Positions 8,679 through 17,282 of a stretch of DNA of 64,000 nucleotides are shown here, piece by piece. Each line of letters opens with the position of its first letter. The first letter of the stretch is position 1. The notes beneath the pieces are model-generated. The model did no database searches and was not told the origin of the DNA. It saw nothing but the letters and a program-made list of their open reading frames with translations. The stretch is from an uncultured Bacteroidales bacterium (GTDB taxonomy: Bacteria > Bacteroidota > Bacteroidia > Bacteroidales > CAIXZF01), in contig CAIXZF010000006.1 of NCBI GenBank assembly GCA_903923925.1, forward strand, positions 32,106 through 96,105, written 5' to 3'. The position numbers and the translations under genes are program-made.

Positions 8679-11054
8679 TCAGAATTTTATACTATAGCTA
8701 ATTGAAGGAATAATAGGAAAAAGAGAAACCTGTTTTAAAACTGTGGTTGATTTCCCATTTGTGAAGGTAGACTCAACAAAATAGAAATACGGGTTGTGCC
8801 TGTTGTATGCATTATATACGCTTAACTCCCAGGTACTAATATAATGCGGAAGTTTCATATGAAGCTTAACACCCAGGTCGAGCCGGTGATAGGAGCGCAT
8901 TCTGAAGTCATTTACTTTACCAAAATCATGAACCTCACGCGGATACCCTAACTGCAGTAAATTACTAATTCCATTTCCAGCAGGCATATGTGTCTGCAGG
9001 TCGAAGGTGCCCTGTGGCAGCGTTATTGCGTTACCCGTTCCATACACCCAGGTTGCCGACCAGCTGATCCGCTCATTCGGATTATACAGGCAAACAACCG
9101 AAAGATCATGTCTTCTGTCGTACTTAGCAAAATACCATTCTCCGTGGTTTAATTCATCGAATCTCAATTTTGTCCAGGAAAGCGTATACCCAATCCATCC
9201 ATTAAATTTTCCTCTTTTCTTCTGTAATAGAAGTTCCATACCATATGATTTTGATTCTCCGCTGGTAATATTATTCTCCCATGAATAATCCGATGATTGC
9301 CCGGGATCATCAATAATGAGAAAGGAGGCACCTTGTTTATATCCAATTATGTTCCTTGATTTTTTAGAATAGCCTTCTAAAGTCATAGAAAATTCGGGCG
9401 ATTGAAAATCTCTGGCCAGCCCGGCAGAAATCTGCTGAGAATGCTGAGGCGGGATCCGTGGAGTTGAGGGAACCCACAAATCCGTGGGAAGACCTATCCC
9501 TGTATTGGAAAGCAGGTGGATATACTGGTTCATTTCAGCATATGCCAGTTTAACCGAAAAATTTTCCTTTAAAATATAGTTTGCTGAAAATCGTGGTTCA
9601 GGCCTGAAATAAGTTTTTCCCTTCTCAAAATAGCTACTTAAACGCAATCCTGCATTTATACTCATTCTTGAACCATAATCATAATGATTCTCAATGTAGA
9701 TACCACTTTCTTCGGTATCATATATTGTTTTATGGTTGTTGTTTAAATAGTTATCAACTCCTTTCTCTACCAGGGCACTTGGAATGAAACGGTGCTGAGT
9801 GGCAACAATGCCAGCCCGTAAATGATAGGAAACCGAAGGATGGTACTCAAGGTCTGTTTTGATAGTAAAATCGCGGATTCCCGAATTGTACCGCAGGCTA
9901 TAGTCATTATCTGCTGTATAGTTCTTTGCATAGATAAACATTCCGAAATTGCTGAATATCAGAGATGTATTCGAAAATAATTTAGAGTTGTAAAGATGAT
10001 TCCATCGAAGCGTTGTTGTTGCGTTCTGCCAGTACAAACCAAATTCATCTTTGTATTCATCACCATTATAATCAGTGCTTTTGTCGATAAAATAAAACTT
10101 ATCTCTGCCAAAATATCCACTCAGGTATAACTTGTTATTTCTGCCAAGATCCCAGTTTATTTTCGCATTCAGGTCGTAAAAGTAAAAACCGGTTCTTTGA
10201 TTTGCAGGCATAAAAGGACGCATAAGCAAGTCGAGATAGGTTCTGCGAGCCGAAAACAGATAGGAGACCTTATTCTTAACGATCGGGCCTTCCAGTACGA
10301 CTCTTGAGGAAATCAGTCCGACCCCGAATTCCCCGGCAGATTTCTCCTTATTTCCATCCTTCATATTCATTTCTACAACTGAAGAAAGGCGACCTCCATA
10401 TCGGGCAGGAAACCCGCCTTTTGTAAGCTCTACGCTCTTTAAAGCATCTCCGTTAAACAGCGAAAAAAAACCGAACAAATGGCTTGCATTGTAAACAACA
10501 GCATCATCCAGAATGATAAGATTCTGATCAGGACCTCCACCACGAACATAAATCCCGGTACTCCCCTCTCCACCTTTCTGAACTCCGGGCATCAGCTGTA
10601 AGGTTCTGAACACATCCTTCTCGCCTAACAATGCGGGTATTGACCGGATCTGCTGCACCGGGACAGAAATCACACTCATGTCGCTGCTTTGCGTAAGCTT
10701 TTCAGACTTTTCTGCCTTTATTTCCACACCTTCTATTTCTACATTCCTGATCAGCTGAATATCCAGTTTTGTGTCGGGGTTCTGGGTAAGTTTAACAACT
10801 TCTTTCTTGTAACCAACATATGAAAACTCAATAGAATACTCTCCTTCTAAAATTGTTAGTGTATAAAACCCATAGGTATTGGTAATTGTACCCGATTTTA
10901 ACTCAGGAATAAACACATTTACACCCGGCAATAACTCCCCGCTACCCTGTTCTTTTACAAAACCACTGATGGTTTGACTTTTCTTTTGTGCGAAACCCGG
11001 CAGTACAGAAAAGCCATGTATAAATAATATGAAGATAAATATTCTTTTTATCAT
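8679..11054 (-). CDS. TonB-dependent receptor with carboxypeptidase-regulatory-like domain
   Basis: A 791-residue outer-membrane transporter. Signal peptide residues 1-22 (ending LPGFAQ). A CarboxypepD_reg-like beta-sandwich covers about 28-110 (ISGFVKEQGSGELLPGVNVFIP). The plug spans about 125-235 (STGIYVRGGGPDQNLIILDD, GGFPARYGGRLSSVVEM). A 22-strand-type barrel ends in the terminal aromatic motif SYSIKF. No SusD partner follows; instead a DUF4249 lipoprotein lies 2 bp downstream and an MprF-like gene overlaps after that. This SusD-less pairing is common in Bacteroidota and the ligand is generally unknown. A TAGCTTTG -7-like box lies 20-28 bp upstream of the ATG. Confidence 0.93.
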   Translation of the reverse strand: MIKRIFIFILFIHGFSVLPGFAQKKSQTISGFVKEQGSGELLPGVNVFIPELKSGTITNTYGFYTLTILEGEYSIEFSYVGYKKEVVKLTQNPDTKLDIQLIRNVEIEGVEIKAEKSEKLTQSSDMSVISVPVQQIRSIPALLGEKDVFRTLQLMPGVQKGGEGSTGIYVRGGGPDQNLIILDDAVVYNASHLFGFFSLFNGDALKSVELTKGGFPARYGGRLSSVVEMNMKDGNKEKSAGEFGVGLISSRVVLEGPIVKNKVSYLFSARRTYLDLLMRPFMPANQRTGFYFYDLNAKINWDLGRNNKLYLSGYFGRDKFYFIDKSTDYNGDEYKDEFGLYWQNATTTLRWNHLYNSKLFSNTSLIFSNFGMFIYAKNYTADNDYSLRYNSGIRDFTIKTDLEYHPSVSYHLRAGIVATQHRFIPSALVEKGVDNYLNNNHKTIYDTEESGIYIENHYDYGSRMSINAGLRLSSYFEKGKTYFRPEPRFSANYILKENFSVKLAYAEMNQYIHLLSNTGIGLPTDLWVPSTPRIPPQHSQQISAGLARDFQSPEFSMTLEGYSKKSRNIIGYKQGASFLIIDDPGQSSDYSWENNITSGESKSYGMELLLQKKRGKFNGWIGYTLSWTKLRFDELNHGEWYFAKYDRRHDLSVVCLYNPNERISWSATWVYGTGNAITLPQGTFDLQTHMPAGNGISNLLQLGYPREVHDFGKVNDFRMRSYHRLDLGVKLHMKLPHYISTWELSVYNAYNRHNPYFYFVESTFTNGKSTTVLKQVSLFPIIPSISYSIKF

Positions 11055-11074
11055 CTTTTCGAATTTCGTTTATA

Positions 11075-11082
11075 CAAAGCTA
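11075..11082 (-). promoter_or_regulatory. Candidate -7 box for the TonB receptor operon
   Basis: TAGCTTTG on the minus strand, matching TAnnTTTG, 21 nt before the receptor ATG. A TTTG lies upstream, but at a longer spacing (24 nt) than the usual 19-21. Confidence 0.4.
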
Positions 11083-11141
11083 ACGAATAATATCCAGCAG
11101 AAGCGTCAAATTTCGTACCTTTATTTTCTAAAATTCAGGCA

Positions 11142-12320
11142 ATGCGGCAACTAATCTCTGTTTTGATTTTCTGTTTATTGATAATTTCATGTAAAAAATC
11201 TGATACTGATGAACTTGTGTATCCGGAGCCACTTCCGACCTACTTTACACAACAGGGAAACATTGGAAATTTCGATCATTCTACCATATGCAGCATCAGT
11301 AACAACCTACTTTTCTGCGGGAACACAACTAACAACATTACAGTACTCAGAACCACGAAAACAGGAGATCTTTTACAACGTAAGGATATTTATGCCGGAT
11401 ATATGAGCGTTGCACATGCCATTGCTGAATTACCTTCTGGCGAACTCTTTATTTGCGGAACCACAGCAAGAAATTACAATCTGGCAAAAGTTGAAATTCT
11501 TCTTGTTAAAACAACTTCTTCCGGAGATACAATCTGGACGAAAACATATGGTGGAGCAGAAGATGATTACGGTGACCAGATAATTGCCACAACCGACGGA
11601 AATCTCTTAATTGGCGGAAGCTCCAACAGCTATTCATCCGATGTATTTAACGATATACAGCTTACCAAAATCAACCCGAATGGGGATCTGATCTGGTCAA
11701 AAACATACAGCGATCCTGACCAGGAAACGCTTTTCCACTTGCTTCAGCTTAAAAAAGGAGGCTATCTTGTAAGCGGCACGAATGAAGACAATGGAAATGC
11801 CCGGCAGGCATACATTCTCAAAACAGATGCTGACGGGAACAAGCTCTGGGATAAAAAAATAGGTCCTGCCGATGGGAGATGGGCATTTTGTACAATAGAA
11901 TTACCTACCGAACAACTTTTAATCTGTGGAATGCATACCGTAAATGGTTATGGACAGATATTACTTATTAAAACTGACCAGTCGGGTAATACCTTATGGA
12001 CAAAAGAATACGGACTTGCAACTATAACGGAGGAAGCATATTCGTTAAAAGCAAATTTGGACGGTTCATTAACTGTAATTGGATCATCCTATGATGTTAC
12101 TACAATGAATAATGATGTATTTATACTGAAAGTTGACGAAACAGGAAAAGAGCTGGTTTTTAAAACCTTCGGCGGGGCTCAGTCCGACAAAGGGATTAAT
12201 CTCCTGAAAGACAGCAACGATGATAACATTATTACAGGAACAACATTTAGCTATGGGAACAATGCTTCATCCGGTAACATCTTCCTGACCCGCACAAACG
12301 TTGACTGTGTTTTTCAATAA
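11142..12320 (+). CDS. Secreted lipoprotein with delta-60-like beta-propeller repeats
   Basis: A 392-residue lipoprotein (LISVLIFCLLIISC, lipid Cys at residue 17). The rest consists of roughly 50-residue repeats with pattern LLVKTTSSGDTIWTKTYGG ... DGNLLIGGSS, seen about six times and typical of Bacteroidota delta-60/quinoprotein-like beta-propellers. No catalytic motif is visible. It is divergent from the TonB receptor and 14 bp before the beta-lactamase frame, so those two may be co-transcribed. Function unknown; such proteins are thought to be surface or periplasmic scaffolds. It lacks a T9SS tail, consistent with lipid anchoring instead. Confidence 0.78.
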   Translation: MRQLISVLIFCLLIISCKKSDTDELVYPEPLPTYFTQQGNIGNFDHSTICSISNNLLFCGNTTNNITVLRTTKTGDLLQRKDIYAGYMSVAHAIAELPSGELFICGTTARNYNLAKVEILLVKTTSSGDTIWTKTYGGAEDDYGDQIIATTDGNLLIGGSSNSYSSDVFNDIQLTKINPNGDLIWSKTYSDPDQETLFHLLQLKKGGYLVSGTNEDNGNARQAYILKTDADGNKLWDKKIGPADGRWAFCTIELPTEQLLICGMHTVNGYGQILLIKTDQSGNTLWTKEYGLATITEEAYSLKANLDGSLTVIGSSYDVTTMNNDVFILKVDETGKELVFKTFGGAQSDKGINLLKDSNDDNIITGTTFSYGNNASSGNIFLTRTNVDCVFQ

Positions 12321-12394
12321 ATACAGAATGCGACATGAACATTCGGATAAACTATCTGTTTTTAACTAATTTACCTGATTGTAAATTCCACGGC

Positions 12395-13201
12395 ATGAAA
12401 ATAAAATTATCGCTGCTTCTGTTGATAATCTGCAGCATCCTTTCCTCTTGTAAACTCAGAATGGATAAGGAGATAAACTATGAATTCGGCAAATATTATA
12501 ACAAATATCACCTCACTGGATCCTTTGCATTATACAACCAGAAAAAGGATAAATACATTTTATACAACGCCTCTCAGTTTACTGAAAATTTTACACCCGC
12601 CTCCACTTTTAAAATTTGCAATTCATTAATCGGCTTAGAATCGGGCGTAATAAAAGATGAAAATTTTGTCCTTAAATGGGATAGTGTTGTACGGCAGAAC
12701 CCTAACTGGAACTGCGATCAGGATCTGAAAACTGCTTTCAGGAACTCCACGGTTTGGTATTATCAGGAACTGGCACGCAGGGTAGATGTTCTGAACATGA
12801 AATACTGGATGAACAAAACAGCCTATGGAAATGCGGATACAACTGGTGGAGTTGACGAATTCTGGCTGACAGGAGGATTGAGAATAAGTCCGAACCAGCA
12901 GATCGATTTTCTGCAAAGGCTTGATGCCAACATCCTCCCCTTCTCGCAGCGTTCAATGGACATCGTAAAAAATATAATGATTGAAAAAGATTCTGCAAAT
13001 GTGGTTCTTCGCGCGAAAACCGGCTGGGGCATTATGGATAATACAAATGTCGGATGGTATGTCGGATATATAAAAACCCCCGACAACACATGGTTCTTTT
13101 CAAACTGTATTCAATCTAAAGATTCGACAAACAAAAATTTTGCAACAGCACGTAAAGAAATCGTATTTGCTATTTTGAAAGAATTGAAAATATTAAAATA
13201 A
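12395..13201 (+). CDS. Class D beta-lactamase, lipoprotein form
   Basis: A 268-residue serine beta-lactamase of the OXA (class D) fold. Counting from the ATG at 12395, the motifs fall at S70-T-F-K73, S118-T-V120, Y144-G-N146 and K208-T-G210, with the omega-loop Trp near 157. This is the full catalytic set: nucleophile Ser70, Lys73 (the carboxylated base in this class), and KTG for substrate binding. The first 19 residues form a lipoprotein signal (SILSSC, lipid Cys19), so it would be anchored in the periplasm or outer membrane. The frame is open 20 codons further upstream (12335), but the lipobox decides the start. No regulator or mobile element is next to it, so it looks resident. Hydrolytic spectrum unknown. 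Confidence 0.9.
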   Translation: MKIKLSLLLLIICSILSSCKLRMDKEINYEFGKYYNKYHLTGSFALYNQKKDKYILYNASQFTENFTPASTFKICNSLIGLESGVIKDENFVLKWDSVVRQNPNWNCDQDLKTAFRNSTVWYYQELARRVDVLNMKYWMNKTAYGNADTTGGVDEFWLTGGLRISPNQQIDFLQRLDANILPFSQRSMDIVKNIMIEKDSANVVLRAKTGWGIMDNTNVGWYVGYIKTPDNTWFFSNCIQSKDSTNKNFATARKEIVFAILKELKILK

Positions 13202-13230
13202 TATTCGACGCATATCCAAACCGGCATGTA

Positions 13231-13252
13231 GAGACGTAGCATGCTACGTCTC
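13231..13252. repeat. Perfect 22-bp palindrome
   Basis: Left arm GAGACGTAGCA and right arm TGCTACGTCTC are exact reverse complements with no spacer. It lies 29 bp after the beta-lactamase stop and 36 bp before the stop of the convergent DUF1338 gene. It may serve as a bidirectional terminator stem or be a dispersed palindromic repeat. Confidence 0.85.
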
Positions 13253-13288
13253 CACCGTTTCGCATTTTATCATGCCATACCGATGATG

Positions 13289-14095
13289 TTATTTTTTATA
13301 AAAATCGGTAGATTCAAAAATTTTATCGGCTGATTTTGCAATAAAACCTGAATAGATTTCTCCGTCAGCATCCTCATACCGCCTGGCAAATTCATAATAA
13401 CAGCTCGGTACATCAAAAACACCTTCGGCAAAATCCATTTTTACGATTCCTGCCTTTGTACTCGACTGTTCAAGGAGTTGAGCAGGAGTTCCTTTAATTT
13501 CTCCTCCAGAGTCATTCAGAAGATATCCCTGATCCTTTACAAATTGATTCACCTTTTCAATTGTATTTAAGGTTTTCAGCATATTCACACTTACTGTAAA
13601 ATGGTTTGCTCTGAAACCCCAAACATATACCCAGGCAGCATATTCAGATTCAGACCTGAGTTTTTCATAGACCTCATATGATGGCTTATCCCATAGGCGG
13701 CCTGAGTAAATTAAGTCATCAGATTGCAGGTTGTCTATGGGGATCTCATCAATAATCTGCTTGATTTTGTCCTGAAGGAAAGGACTGAAATCGCGCACTA
13801 CCAATTGAGAGATAAAAACACGAGGAGCTTCTTTTATGCTGGTATGTTCATAATGTTTGGCGAACAAATGTTTTTCAGTAAAAATGTAATTTCCTTTAAA
13901 CTCATACCCGCATTCAAGAAAAGGCCTGGCCAGAACATCTACCGAAACACGCTGATCGTCGAAGGTGCGGAAAGCAATATGATCATTTACGACATTTTCA
14001 CCCAGCTTTACAAATGCATCAAAAACGCCTTTTGCATGAGGGTTTTCTTTTGTATAATCAATCCAAAGTCTGTCAAATATTTCTTGTGCTTCCAT
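13289..14095 (-). CDS. DUF1338 protein (2-oxoadipate dioxygenase/decarboxylase-like)
   Basis: A 268-residue member of the DUF1338 family, related to HglS/YdcJ. Characterised members are non-heme iron enzymes converting 2-oxoadipate to 2-hydroxyglutarate in lysine breakdown. Candidate metal ligands are the His in NDHIAFRTF (about residue 38), the His in RANHFTVSVN (about 173) and the Glu in YEFARRYEDADGEIY (near 240). This 2-His-1-carboxylate spacing fits the shorter family variant, while E. coli YdcJ is much longer. It lies downstream of the lipoate ligase on the same strand, 77 bp away. A link to lysine catabolism is not shown by neighbours, so the substrate is uncertain. Confidence 0.8.
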   Translation of the reverse strand: MEAQEIFDRLWIDYTKENPHAKGVFDAFVKLGENVVNDHIAFRTFDDQRVSVDVLARPFLECGYEFKGNYIFTEKHLFAKHYEHTSIKEAPRVFISQLVVRDFSPFLQDKIKQIIDEIPIDNLQSDDLIYSGRLWDKPSYEVYEKLRSESEYAAWVYVWGFRANHFTVSVNMLKTLNTIEKVNQFVKDQGYLLNDSGGEIKGTPAQLLEQSSTKAGIVKMDFAEGVFDVPSCYYEFARRYEDADGEIYSGFIAKSADKIFESTDFYKK

Positions 14096-14172
14096 TTTAA
14101 AAAATCTTTATCAATAACGTCTTGTAACAATTACGGCCTAACTATGTTCGAAAAAAATAAAATGCCTTATCT

Positions 14173-15153
14173 TCAGAACATCCCATTAACAAATTCTTCT
14201 GCCCCGATACGGGTAAAATAATCGCCAATGTTTACACCCAGCAGCCGCTCCTTAACCGCATCAGGGCTGTGTTTGCAGCCCTTCAGTAAGAGTTCGACTT
14301 CAGATACATCTTTGGTGTTAAAAAAATCTCCAAATATTTTAATATCTTTAATAATTCCATTTTCAACATCGAGGTCAAATTCAATTTTTCCACCTTCTGT
14401 TTTGATAAAGCGCTGCAGATTATATTTTGGAGAATATCCGAAATTCCATTCCCAGGTTGAATACTTAGTTTCGGCAAGATTGCTGATATTCAACTTGTCA
14501 ATATCTGTAAGTTCATAGAGTTCAGCTTCAGGATACATCTGCATTACATGTTTCATAAGCATATCCTTAAAATCAAACAAATTGATAGGTTGAAGGAGAT
14601 GATCGCTGATGTTTGTAACCCTGCTGCGAACAGATTTAACTGCCTTATCCTGAAATTTCAGTGGATCAACGTTTAAAGCAGCAGAAAGATCAGTCATAAC
14701 GGATGAAAAAAGTAAGGTACCATGATGAAGAATTCTGTTACGGTATACATGCTCAGCATTGCCACTGAATTTTTTACCGGCAATGGTCAGGTCGTTGCGG
14801 CCTTCAAATTTCGCATCAATCCCAAGTTTCAGAAGCACTTCAAGTATAGGCACTGTATATTTATGAAAATCAACAAGCTGATCGCTTTTACCATTCATTA
14901 AAAAGGTAAAATTCAGGTTACCAAGGTCATGAAAAACTGTGCCACCTCCTGAAAGTCTTCTTACTACTTTAAGATTATTTTCCTTTACAAAGTCTATATT
15001 TATCTCTGCCAGTGCATTCTGGTGTTTCCCAACAATTATTGAGGGTGAATTCTGCCACAGCGAAAAAATATCTTCTTTAAATTCCTTAAGCAGATATTCT
15101 TCAGTTGCAAGGTTAAGGTAAGGATCAGTAAAAGGATAAAAGATACAAAGCAT
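14173..15153 (-). CDS. lplA: Lipoate-protein ligase
   Basis: A 326-residue enzyme that activates lipoate with ATP and attaches it to E2 subunits of 2-oxoacid dehydrogenases or to GcvH. The lipoyl-adenylate-binding RRLSGGGTVFHDLGNLNFTF motif sits near residues 65-85, with the conserved Lys in GKKFSGNAEH near 128. The C-terminal accessory domain is present (about 240-326), so it can plausibly catalyse both half-reactions, as in E. coli LplA. It stands alone between the DUF1338 gene and the divergent SRPBCC gene. A TACTTTTG -7-like box is 18 bp upstream, with a 14-bp palindrome directly behind it. Confidence 0.92.
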   Translation of the reverse strand: MLCIFYPFTDPYLNLATEEYLLKEFKEDIFSLWQNSPSIIVGKHQNALAEINIDFVKENNLKVVRRLSGGGTVFHDLGNLNFTFLMNGKSDQLVDFHKYTVPILEVLLKLGIDAKFEGRNDLTIAGKKFSGNAEHVYRNRILHHGTLLFSSVMTDLSAALNVDPLKFQDKAVKSVRSRVTNISDHLLQPINLFDFKDMLMKHVMQMYPEAELYELTDIDKLNISNLAETKYSTWEWNFGYSPKYNLQRFIKTEGGKIEFDLDVENGIIKDIKIFGDFFNTKDVSEVELLLKGCKHSPDAVKERLLGVNIGDYFTRIGAEEFVNGMF

Positions 15154-15170
15154 GAAATCAGTTTTTTTTG

Positions 15171-15203
15171 CAAAAGTACAAAAACAGGCCTGTTTAAGTG
15201 CAA
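15171..15203 (-). promoter_or_regulatory. lplA promoter with overlapping 14-bp palindrome
   Basis: Minus-strand TACTTTTG at 15178-15171 matches TAnnTTTG; a TTG lies 22 nt further upstream (15203-15201). Between them is the perfect palindrome AAACAGG-CCTGTTT at 15182-15195, positioned where a repressor would block polymerase. The operator role is an inference. Confidence 0.45.
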
Positions 15204-15283
15204 TTTCACTTTAGATTTACATAAATAGGTTAGGCATATTCAAAGTTTTAAATTACTTTTAGGTTCTCAAAAAATATCCCAAA

Positions 15284-15673
15284 ATGGATGAATTCACTAT
15301 ATCGATTGTCCTTCCTGCCACTGCAGAAAGGCTATACAAAGCCTGGCTTGACAGCCGCGAGCACACTGAGTTTACAATACAGCCAGCACTGATTGATCCT
15401 GAACCAGGTGGCACTTTCAGTGTTTGGGATGGATATATTACCGGAAAAAACATTGAACTCGAACCCTATACCCGGATTCTTCAAAGCTGGCGAAGCAGCG
15501 ATTTCCCTGAAGATGCCGAGGACTCTGCAATAGAAGTTTCTTTTTTTGAAACCAATGAAGGCACGGAGTTATCCATTCATCATTACAACATTCCTGAAGG
15601 ACAAGGCCCATCGTATGAAGAAGGATGGGAGGATTACTATTTTTTACCAATGGAAGAATACTTCAGTAAATAA
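15284..15673 (+). CDS. SRPBCC (AHSA1-like) domain protein
   Basis: A 129-residue START-like protein. The pattern ISIVLPATAERLYKAWLDSREHTEF followed by a GGTFSVWDGYITGKN strand pair and a C-terminal helix with GWEDYYFLPMEEYF is the Activator-of-Hsp90-homologue (AHSA1/CalC) fold. These bind hydrophobic ligands in a cup-shaped cavity. Bacterial members mostly have unknown ligands. Cytosolic, no signal peptide. It is followed by a hairpin that looks like a terminator, so it is probably a single-gene transcript. Confidence 0.85.
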   Translation: MDEFTISIVLPATAERLYKAWLDSREHTEFTIQPALIDPEPGGTFSVWDGYITGKNIELEPYTRILQSWRSSDFPEDAEDSAIEVSFFETNEGTELSIHHYNIPEGQGPSYEEGWEDYYFLPMEEYFSK

Positions 15674-15711
15674 AATATTTAAATATTCAATTCACTTTCA
15701 CTGTTTAAATT

Positions 15712-15748
15712 GTAACACGTTTATCGAAAGAAAACGTGTTACTTTATT
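15712..15748 (+). terminator. Hairpin terminator after the SRPBCC gene
   Basis: Perfect 11-bp inverted repeat, GTAACACGTTT (15712-15722) and AAACGTGTTAC (15732-15742), 9-nt loop, followed by a short T-rich run. It ends 12 nt before the next ATG, so it could also act on the DUF711 gene leader. Confidence 0.6.
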
Positions 15749-15759
15749 AAAATGCAGCA

Positions 15760-16773
15760 ATGACACAAAAAATCGTTCGTTCAATATGCTATTTTTCAGA
15801 TAAACCTGCAGTTGAAATTATTGACAGGCTTGAAGCTCTTGAGCAAAAACTTACAGAGAAAAACTACCTTGTTCAAACAAAAAGGATAGTAGCAGCAAAT
15901 TCCACTATTTCCGTTCTGAATGAACTTTTCAGGGAGAAAAATCTGTTTATTGGAGCTGGCAGCTTTAACAGGGAACAAAGCAAAGTACAACTCAATAGTT
16001 TTTTCGAATCCGGGAACATTTCATTCAATCTGGAAATTGATGATTATGTAAAGGCTGAAGATATCGATCTGCTCTTCACTATCATCAACACAAAACCCGA
16101 AAAAACATTTAACTTTTCGTATACTTTCTCAAATGTTTACTCTTCCGCATTTTTTCCGGCAGCTAATTACAAGGAGAATGGATTTAGTATTGGTCTGCAG
16201 CCAACCGATCTTACAGAAGGTTGCAGCGGCCTTGATGATTGGCTGCATCGAATGAAGGAGGTTTGGGAAGAATTAAATTCCGTCTTTGCTACCGAGAATG
16301 ATTTTCTGGGAATCGATTCTTCAATAGCTCCAATGTATTCAGGGCACAGCAGCCTGGTGAACCTGATGAAAAATATCCATGGCAGTTTTACCAATTCGGT
16401 GACAAGTAATTCCTATGTTAAGCTGTCAGCATTCATCAAATCTCAGAATCCTGTGCCGGTGGGTTTGTGCGGGCTAATGTTCCCCTGCCTTGAGGACTTT
16501 GAGCTTGCTCAGGAATATGAAAATGGAAATTTCAGCATCGAGAGAAACATTTTTCTTTCGCTTCATTCAGGACTTGGAATCGACACTTATCCTATCGGTA
16601 TCGATGAAAGTAGTGAACGTGTTCAGCAACTGTTAAACCTTTTACTTTCGCTTTCAAAGAAATACAACAAACCCCTGTCAGCCAGGTTCGTCTCTGATGG
16701 CAAAGCCCGCATTGGCGAACAAACTGACTTCCAAAACCAATATTTGAAAGATATTATCGTGCGGGCACTTTAG
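15760..16773 (+). CDS. DUF711 (UPF0210-like) family protein
   Basis: A 337-residue cytosolic protein. It begins KIVRSICYFSDKP and ends with the segment HSGLGIDTYPIG followed by KPLSARFVSDGKARIGEQTDF and NQYLKDIIVRAL, matching the DUF711 family's G(L/I)DTxP...KPLSARL...TDF...NPYL pattern. The bacterial UPF0210 relatives are structurally related to glycyl-radical-like barrels but have no assigned reaction. It is followed at once by the remains of an aminotransferase. In other genomes DUF711 proteins are not clearly linked to one pathway, so no function is offered. Confidence 0.72.
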   Translation: MTQKIVRSICYFSDKPAVEIIDRLEALEQKLTEKNYLVQTKRIVAANSTISVLNELFREKNLFIGAGSFNREQSKVQLNSFFESGNISFNLEIDDYVKAEDIDLLFTIINTKPEKTFNFSYTFSNVYSSAFFPAANYKENGFSIGLQPTDLTEGCSGLDDWLHRMKEVWEELNSVFATENDFLGIDSSIAPMYSGHSSLVNLMKNIHGSFTNSVTSNSYVKLSAFIKSQNPVPVGLCGLMFPCLEDFELAQEYENGNFSIERNIFLSLHSGLGIDTYPIGIDESSERVQQLLNLLLSLSKKYNKPLSARFVSDGKARIGEQTDFQNQYLKDIIVRAL

Positions 16774-16860
16774 ATAATATACGCATCATGCTTGTCTGCA
16801 GTCCACGCTTTACAATCACCTAAGAAAAAAAAGAAAAAAAAGAGATGTCTTATATTTATT

Positions 16861-17282
16861 TTATTTGATTATGTGACTAAAAGAACAGGGCTGATTGTTA
16901 AAGGAATTCCTGTTGAATTCCCTATATCCTCACCAGAAATAATTACTGAACAAATCCTTAAGGCTGTAACATCAAAAACGAAGCTTGTTTTTATCGATCA
17001 TATTACCTCTCCTACAGCACTGATATTCCCAGTGAAAGAAATCGTTTTCAAACCACAACAAAAGGGAATTTATTGTTTTGTTGACGGCGCCCATGCTCCC
17101 GGAGGAATATCACTGGATATTGAAGATAAAGGGGCAGCATATTATACCGGCAATTGCCATAAGTGGATGTGTATCCCAAAAGGGAAGTTCTATACTTAAA
17201 ACAGGAGCGCAATCCTATATGCCATAATGGCAACTACAAAAGATGGCATAATTTTTACAGGCATCAGACCAAATAGCATACT
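16861..17282 (+). pseudogene. Remnant of a class V aminotransferase (isopenicillin-N epimerase-like)
   Basis: Readable homology begins abruptly at FDYVTKRTG and continues through KTKLVFIDHITSPTALIFPVKEI, the PLP-site stretch FVDGAHAPGG and TGNCHKWM (the Schiff-base Lys of the CHKW motif is kept). It then stops at a TAA at 17197. Further on, FTGIRP / QIAYC in two frames resemble the family's FxGTRD-x-A-Y motif, indicating an internal deletion and a frameshift. The N-terminal third is missing and replaced by an A-rich tract (about 16823-16845) coding poly-lysine. The intact enzyme would be near 390 residues. The remnant abuts the rhomboid start. Non-functional as an aminotransferase. Confidence 0.75.

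Noticed and set aside
12335..12394. Extended N-terminus for the class D beta-lactamase
   Set aside because: The extra 20 residues would precede a clean lipoprotein signal, and motif numbering fits the ATG at 12395.
15181..15197. 17-nt sequence around AAACAGGCCTGTTT also found at 52476-52492
   Set aside because: The second copy lies inside aspA coding sequence and encodes conserved residues, so the match is most likely chance in AT-rich DNA; only the promoter copy is kept as a candidate.
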